A stretch of DNA of 64,000 bases from Argopecten irradians (Eukaryota > Mollusca > Bivalvia > Pectinida > Pectinidae): contig NC_091144.1 of the NCBI RefSeq assembly GCF_041381155.1, positions 31,738,980 through 31,802,979 on the forward strand, given 5' to 3'. Within the stretch, counting starts at the first letter, position 1. Each line of letters starts with the position of its first letter. The notes under the pieces were generated by a model, which saw nothing but the letters and a program-made list of their open reading frames with translations, was not told the DNA's origin and did no database searches. Below are positions 58,274 to 64,000 of the stretch, piece after piece. A program made the translations under genes and the position numbers.

Positions 58274-61200
58274 TCAAATACTTACCTTAATGACATCACT
58301 GGTAGGATGTTCCATATGAGGAGAAGACATGGCCGTGCCTATAGCCCACCCAAAGGCGTTCAGCTTACCATGATTATACAGAAGGAAGACGGGGAAGAAG
58401 TCGTCACATGACATATCGGTCGATACGTCATACCAATAATGCAAACCTACAACAGAGTTAGAGTTATCTCCCTTATTCTTTACGATGTAGAGTTTTTACT
58501 GTGAGCAAGCTATGGTTATTGTATACATTGCGGTAAGGCCAAAAAATATGTCTTTTTATGATTACTCGACCCATCCTAATATTTCACCCTAACCCTAATA
58601 TTTTTCCACTTTTCTACGAACAAAAAAATAAAATAAAAGTACAGATTTCGATTTCAGACTCCAGTTCCGGCTATTACAATAGAGTGAAAGACACTAAAAT
58701 AAAGAAATAATTACCTACTGACCCTATTTTTTGCCAATGTAACCCTAAACAGACATTGATTTTTTGGCCTAATGAAAATTTGAATATGGACGAAGAGAGG
58801 GCAGGTATAGGTTACCTTAACGCTTTTTCCAATAGCAAAATCAGCTGACCAAATTATGAAAGTGATAGTATTTACACTATGTAAGAGAGCCAATATCGTC
58901 ATTGACTGACCAAACGACTCCTATTTGACTGAGAAATCCATAGTATGATAATCAGGACCATGACCCAAATGGTGAGGGTAATAACTTTGTAACGTGTAAT
59001 TTTAAGTGCAGACAATCAGGGATACAAATCTACGTCATCAAAATGGGCTTTGTTGGTAAGGTGACCATTTTACAACATTCACATCTCACATACTAGTGTC
59101 CATAATGATAGCCATGTAACAGACAAATCACAAATCCGGTTTTGACACAATACACACGTACCAGAGAGGCAATAAAAAATTACCGACTTTCCTCCCAAAA
59201 TACAGCCAGTTGATGACATAGATTGCAATCTCTTTTATAAAGACATGAGTTGATATGATTACAACCTCTTTTATAAAGACATGAGTTGATATGAAAAAAA
59301 GAATAGTTTTTTCCCAAAGTATTTCTTATAAAATGACGTAATTAATAACTTACATGATGTTGGAAAAGTTGTTGAAAGTATATGGTTTATACGAACATAC
59401 GATAGACTAACTATCGAAGAACAGATAAATATAAACTAAGCAAAAAATTATATAAAAAGTTAAATATATAAAATTAACGCTCGGAATAATGGCTTGATCA
59501 GTGGTAATAATTTAGTTTTCTGAAATATATTTGTGATTTGTATACATGGAATTCCTTCAAACGCACATCAATGTATTCAGTATTCTCATATTACAAAATA
59601 ATATGCCCTTGTGAAGAGGTATTGATAGTGGCGTCGTGTGTTTAGGAGGAAAATTTCATTCTTTTAGAACAAACAAATGTGAGATTTCTTTAATAGGGCA
59701 TATCCAGGCGTTTCCTGCCAGCACGGAAAACATTCTTTTAGGAATTCACAAGGGATTAAAAGTGTCATCAAGAAATGATAATGTTCAAAATCGATACCAA
59801 TCCGTCAGGGCAGATAACTGTAAATTTTGTACACGTTATATAATACAAATATATACTAACCCATGGTTACAAAACAGTAGCCCCTGGTCCATCTGGTTTT
59901 GTCCGCGTCAGTCGGTGTCATAGGCATTTTCAGTGAGTCGGCCACGGGATCAGTACCATTCTGGATGTAGAGAGAATTACCAGTTCCCTCAGCGGTAAAC
60001 TGTTGAGATGTTCTTCCATGGCTGCAGATGGTGGCTTTGAAATGGAGAAAATATAATGTCTCTATGTAAATTGTTTGAATCATTTCATGATGAGGAAGAG
60101 GGGGTGTACAGGCATGTTACCTATTGTCTTATTTTAATTCTCTTTAACATCTGGAATGAAATGAAAGGACTATGTATTGCTTCGGCCTCAAATCCATCAA
60201 ATTTCTATCTTTGTTATTTAGTGATTATTTTGATGTATTTTAGGTATCTAGTACGCCCATTATTTAATTGTATATATACTGTATATTTTGTAATTAAAAA
60301 AACTGAATCAAAATGTCAATTTTGTTCTGTCATTTTTCAGGTAAAGATTAAAAACAATATAAACATGTAAACTCTGGATATTTAGTTAACTTACCTGGGT
60401 CGGTGAAGTAAGCGGTGAGAAAGTACATGTTACCAATAGGAACGAACGGGTGGTTTACCTGCTTGGTGGGAGGGAACCCAGCGCTTTCGTTTTTGGGAAC
60501 CTGTCAACCGTAATTATCATCACTATATTGGATCGTGTTATAAGCAAATCCGATATTACTCTGCAAGGATTTTTATTGTTATTCCAATGGAGATGAATAA
60601 AATAATTTTATGGTTATTCACATTTACAAGTAGTAACTCAACAGGAGTATAGGTTAATATAAGCCCACTCTCACAGAACATTTATTATTAAAACACTCAA
60701 TGATACTCAAATATCATATATGAAAAAAAACTTGCATATTAACTACTTGTTTCGTTCATTTTGAAACTAAAAAGCCAATGTTGGGTTAACAAAGTATTTT
60801 TGATCAATAGCTAGGTTTTTTTTAGCTTACCATAGGTCTTCATTTTGGAAAACGAATGAGGCTTTATCGGGTCAAGCAAATAACAGAAATGCTTTTATAT
60901 GATATTTATTTTATATATTAAATATATTTTTATGCACAAAAAGCAGTGAATAAAACTGCCAATATTTGTTCGCTAAAATATGTCCGTATTGGCTTAAGTT
61001 TAAGGAAACTTAACTTAAAATTATGAAAAAGGTTTAAGAAGAAATCTTAATTTAAGGATTATCATTAACCAATTTTATGTCTTAATCTCTGGAGTATTCT
61101 AAGTTAAGGAATTTCTATAAGTGATGAACCGTGATACTTGCCCTTACACAACAAGTGACTGTTCATTTGTGACGTTTCGATGACTAATACGATGTGTATT

Positions 61201-63039
61201 CTGTCACCTTCATCAGACAAAAACACTTTCTTAGCATGATTGTATGTGACTCAGGTTTTGCCTGTTTGTTGAAGTTTTGTATTTACTAATAAGGTCGCCC
61301 AATTTGTTTGAAATTTCAAAGCACGTGTAAAATGTCATAAATATTTTAATATAACTTAAATGGACAATTTTGGATGTAGTTATCACTTTAACGATATCAA
61401 TTACACATTGCAGTTGGCATCAACAGTAATACAGTGAAAATATAATTCAACGATGCATACCACAATTATATAATGTAATTACCCCTATTTGAATTCCAGC
61501 GATGTATCCATTTCTATCATACAACAACACTAAAGCATAGTCACGTCCTTTCACGTATCGCTGTCCTGCTATACCATGAGCTATATATAATGGAGACAAA
61601 AATGATGGTTTAGTAAATAAACTAACTAAGATTAAGACCGGAAAGAAACGAATCAGGTGTTTCAAAATATAAAGCGTCTTCGAGATGATTAACTGAATTA
61701 AATTATAAAGCAAAGATTATTTTTTCCATTACACATGAAGATTAATTTATATATAATTATCAAACATTAGAATTGTATAACATAAAATTATATTCAATTA
61801 ATTGCAAATTAATGAATTTGGAATTTCGAAACATGGAATTTCTTTTAAATGATTAGATAAGGAAAATATTGTTTTAAAATCATTTGCTGAAATTATATTC
61901 TCAACGTTGTAACCATCAGTGAATTTCAAAAGATCCTAAATATTATATTGTCTGCTGATATTTTGTAAAATTACGGTATTTAAGTTGATTATAATAATGG
62001 ATGAATTTAAGATGCTACACCGCTGATGAATTGTATTTTCTCTATCACAAAGTAACAAACGAATTAGTATTTTTCTTCGGTTCAAAAGAAACTTACTTTT
62101 CACCATTACCATCATTGAAAAGTTTGAACTAATTTTACTTCAAGATCAAATTATTAAAAATGATTTATGCTCCAAAAAATAACTCCATAACACTCCTCCC
62201 TATATTGAATGAATTACTGATTGCGCATCCTCCATAATCAAAATGAGTTATTTTGTATATTTTTATGTTAATTTCACATACATTTAATTGAATAAATACC
62301 AATTATTGTTCAAATGATTAGTATCGTTTATGCTGTGTCGGCGGTGGAGCATCTTCAGCAGAAATCTCTGGGATTATTTCATAAAATTTCTGAAACAATG
62401 AGCACATATTAACATAATTGTATATGTACTGTAAGGTATATATGTGAGAATTCTTACCGCCACAACCCGTCTCCAACACGAATCCTTGAGCCTTCGCATC
62501 GTCGACAGTTCGCGGCATGGCATTGAATCCATATGTACCAAATGGGTTGGGTGACCAAGTCACTATTAAGAATGGGAGAAACCGAAATTGATCACACATT
62601 AATTTAATAATGATAACGACCACAATGTTATTGACAATAAGACATATTTTTATTCTGTAGCTAATCATTTACTCATTAGTATTACGTTGACTAACAATCA
62701 TAATTATGTTGATTAATGTCTATCACTTACCTGAACCAACAACTTTCGCAATAAATTAACAGACCATCACTTGCTTTAAAAAATCATAACACGTTTGATT
62801 TAGGGGTGTTCCTTATAAACTTCAGATAACCAACGTTACAGCTTTAACTATAAAATTAGTCCACTATTGTGTAAACTAACGCTATGCATAACCCATTACG
62901 ATAAAACAACTAGCAACAGTGAGGTCGATAGCCGAACATAATTAAACGAAACCATTAAAAGTTAATCATACCTGTAATCACTTTATTTGATAAGCATAGC
63001 CTTGACTTTACTTACCTCTTAAATTGTTCCAGTCTGGAT
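58274..63039 (-). CDS. secreted four-cysteine family protein, gene 2 (function unknown; 5' exon missing)
   Basis: Minus-strand exons in reading order: 63039-63016 (24-nt microexon), 62562-62458, 61580-61483, 60500-60395, 60034-59861, 58446-58274 (stop). AG/GT borders and phases match gene 1 exon for exon, and the sum is again 680 nt. Shared marks are NAMPRT, GYIAGIQIG, SAGFPP, YFLTAYF, YIQNGTDP, WTRGYC, HYWYD, DMSCDDFFPVFLLYN, LNAFGWA and MEHP. The four cysteines are conserved (TGCGG, TIC, GYC, MSC). NES and NGT sequons support an extracellular protein (inference). I do not recognise the family and assign no function. The first exon is upstream, possibly beyond 64,000. The stop follows a GTAAGT that could be a splice donor. 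Confidence 0.85.
59587..59840. mobile_element. diverged 'AGATAACTCTGTAA' MITE in an intron of gene 2
   Basis: CATATTACAAAATAATATGC...CCTTGTGAAGAGGTATTGAT on the left and CGATACCAATCCGTCAGGG followed by CAGATAACTGTAAATTTTG on the right. Only about 20 bp separate it from the exon ending at 59,861. Diverged, so the boundaries are approximate. Confidence 0.5.
62005..62357. mobile_element. 'GATGCTCC' MITE, copy 3
   Basis: TTTAAGATGCTACACCGCTG at the left and CGGCGGTGGAGCATCTT at the right. The interior is the reverse complement of the 3.8-kb copy (AAAGAAACTTACTTTTCACC; GCGCATCCTCCATA). It lies in the intron between exons 62,458 and 61,580 of gene 2. Confidence 0.8.
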
Positions 63040-64000
63040 CTGAAATATGTAAATGAAAATGATATGTGTATTAGTCGGAGAAACTTTGTTAAATTAAACA
63101 AATATAAACAAAAAGAGGGGAAACGACAGTTTTGTTTGCCATTTTCAATATCAGGAATTTAATCTCTTCAATGCAGTCCTTATGACTCTTAGAATACCTT
63201 GGTATCAGGAGAAATATGAAGAGCATTTTTTTAGGTTTACGTATGCGATACAGAAGCAAATTATTCAGTTTTTGCATATTAAGTTACATGTATCTGTCCA
63301 CGCAGGTTGTTATTGATTGTGACGTCATCTGCTTACTGACGCAAAGTCATATATTTCAGGGAAGCCGACGTGAGTTTCGCTCACATGAAATGACGTCACA
63401 ATCGGTACCTTCCCACAAGGGAGAAAAATCTGTATTGTGCAAAGACGGAATATGTATTTCGTGCATATACTGTTAACCAATATGATCGCAACGATTTTAT
63501 GGCGAGAGTTATATTGAAAAAAACATATTCGCGGTCAATTCGCGGTAACAAATTTTCGCGATTCAACCCCAGCCACTAAATTAGTGATACTAAATCGCAG
63601 GCGAAAATTAAGTTGGTTTCCAGTACCATTAAACGACTATGTTTCTCATCAACGAGTCAAAGTACATTGTTTCATAAACAGATAAGATCAACAACATTGC
63701 TTTGCTACTCTGTACATTATATATGTGTCTCTCCAAGCATTAAACGGATACCTCCAATGTGAGGCAAGTTTAGACGATTCTTTATCTTTAAATCTGATAA
63801 TTCAAGTTAATGTCTGGCGTAACACTAAGTGGTAAGCTCGGGTAAGCATTATCATTGCCTTGCGCAAGCAGTAAATAAATTCGACTAAACCTTCAAAAAT
63901 ATATATATATATATATGCCCGTAAATATCATTTAATTTCTGGACCCATAACTGCGTTGTAATTTTCTGTGGAAGTATCAACACATTATTTTACTTTGCAA
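63040..64000. other. upstream of secreted-family gene 2; MITE and degenerate repeat
   Basis: 63,251-63,448 is a palindromic MITE (GATTGTGACGTCATCTGC against CATGAAATGACGTCACAATC; CACAAGGGAGAAAAATCTGT at the right). About 63,520-63,620 has TTCGCGGT/GCGAAAATTAAG-type repeat phrases. (TA)n is at about 63,900-63,916. No signal-peptide exon was identified. Confidence 0.45.

Noticed and set aside
58575..58606. CACCCTAACCCTAATA telomere-like phrase
   Set aside because: Only two units, degenerate; chance or tiny interstitial remnant.

Overview
Eukaryotic, intron-rich, AT-rich genomic DNA. It is most likely from a bivalve mollusc and possibly a scallop; this is inference from the gene types and from the style and density of MITEs and satellite-bearing repeats. 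No prokaryotic features are present.

Host genes. (1) On the + strand, 4.17-20.09 kb, a complete cation diffusion facilitator (Mn-type metal transporter) can be assembled from seven common exons plus three alternative 5' ends (4.17 kb, 9.44 kb and 11.70 kb). All three end in the same splice phase and keep the reading frame to one stop, giving predicted proteins of 471, 407 and 404 residues. (2) On the - strand, two paralogous genes of an unrecognised, probably secreted, four-cysteine protein family lie about 23 kb apart (22.94-35.49 kb and 58.27-63.04 kb). They have identical exon architecture, including a 24-nt microexon, and equal recovered coding length (680 nt). Their signal-peptide exons were not found. 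Gene 1 converges with the transporter across about 2.8 kb of intergenic DNA.

Mobile and repeated DNA fills most of the rest. The 41.8-55.9 kb stretch is a nested stack. Satellite-like host DNA was hit by a 177-bp mariner-type MITE and by a Tc1 element. The Tc1 element was then hit by a hairpin-bearing element flanked by TTAA and by an 11.4-kb Ty3/gypsy-type LTR element with an env-like third coding region. That env-like region is itself split by a 5'-truncated LINE. The LTR element and the Tc1 transposase both carry frameshifts and stops.

Elsewhere there are three copies of a 'GATGCTCC' MITE (one ending 35 bp before the first transporter start codon, one carrying a 1.27-kb element with about 125-bp inverted repeats), many 'AGATAACTCTGTAA' palindromic MITEs, SINE-like repeats, a LINE relic, a 146-bp tandem array, a 904-bp tandem duplication, a 48-bp x 5 minisatellite and a 230-bp GAA tract lying just upstream of a microexon. 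No tRNA, rRNA or CRISPR was found.
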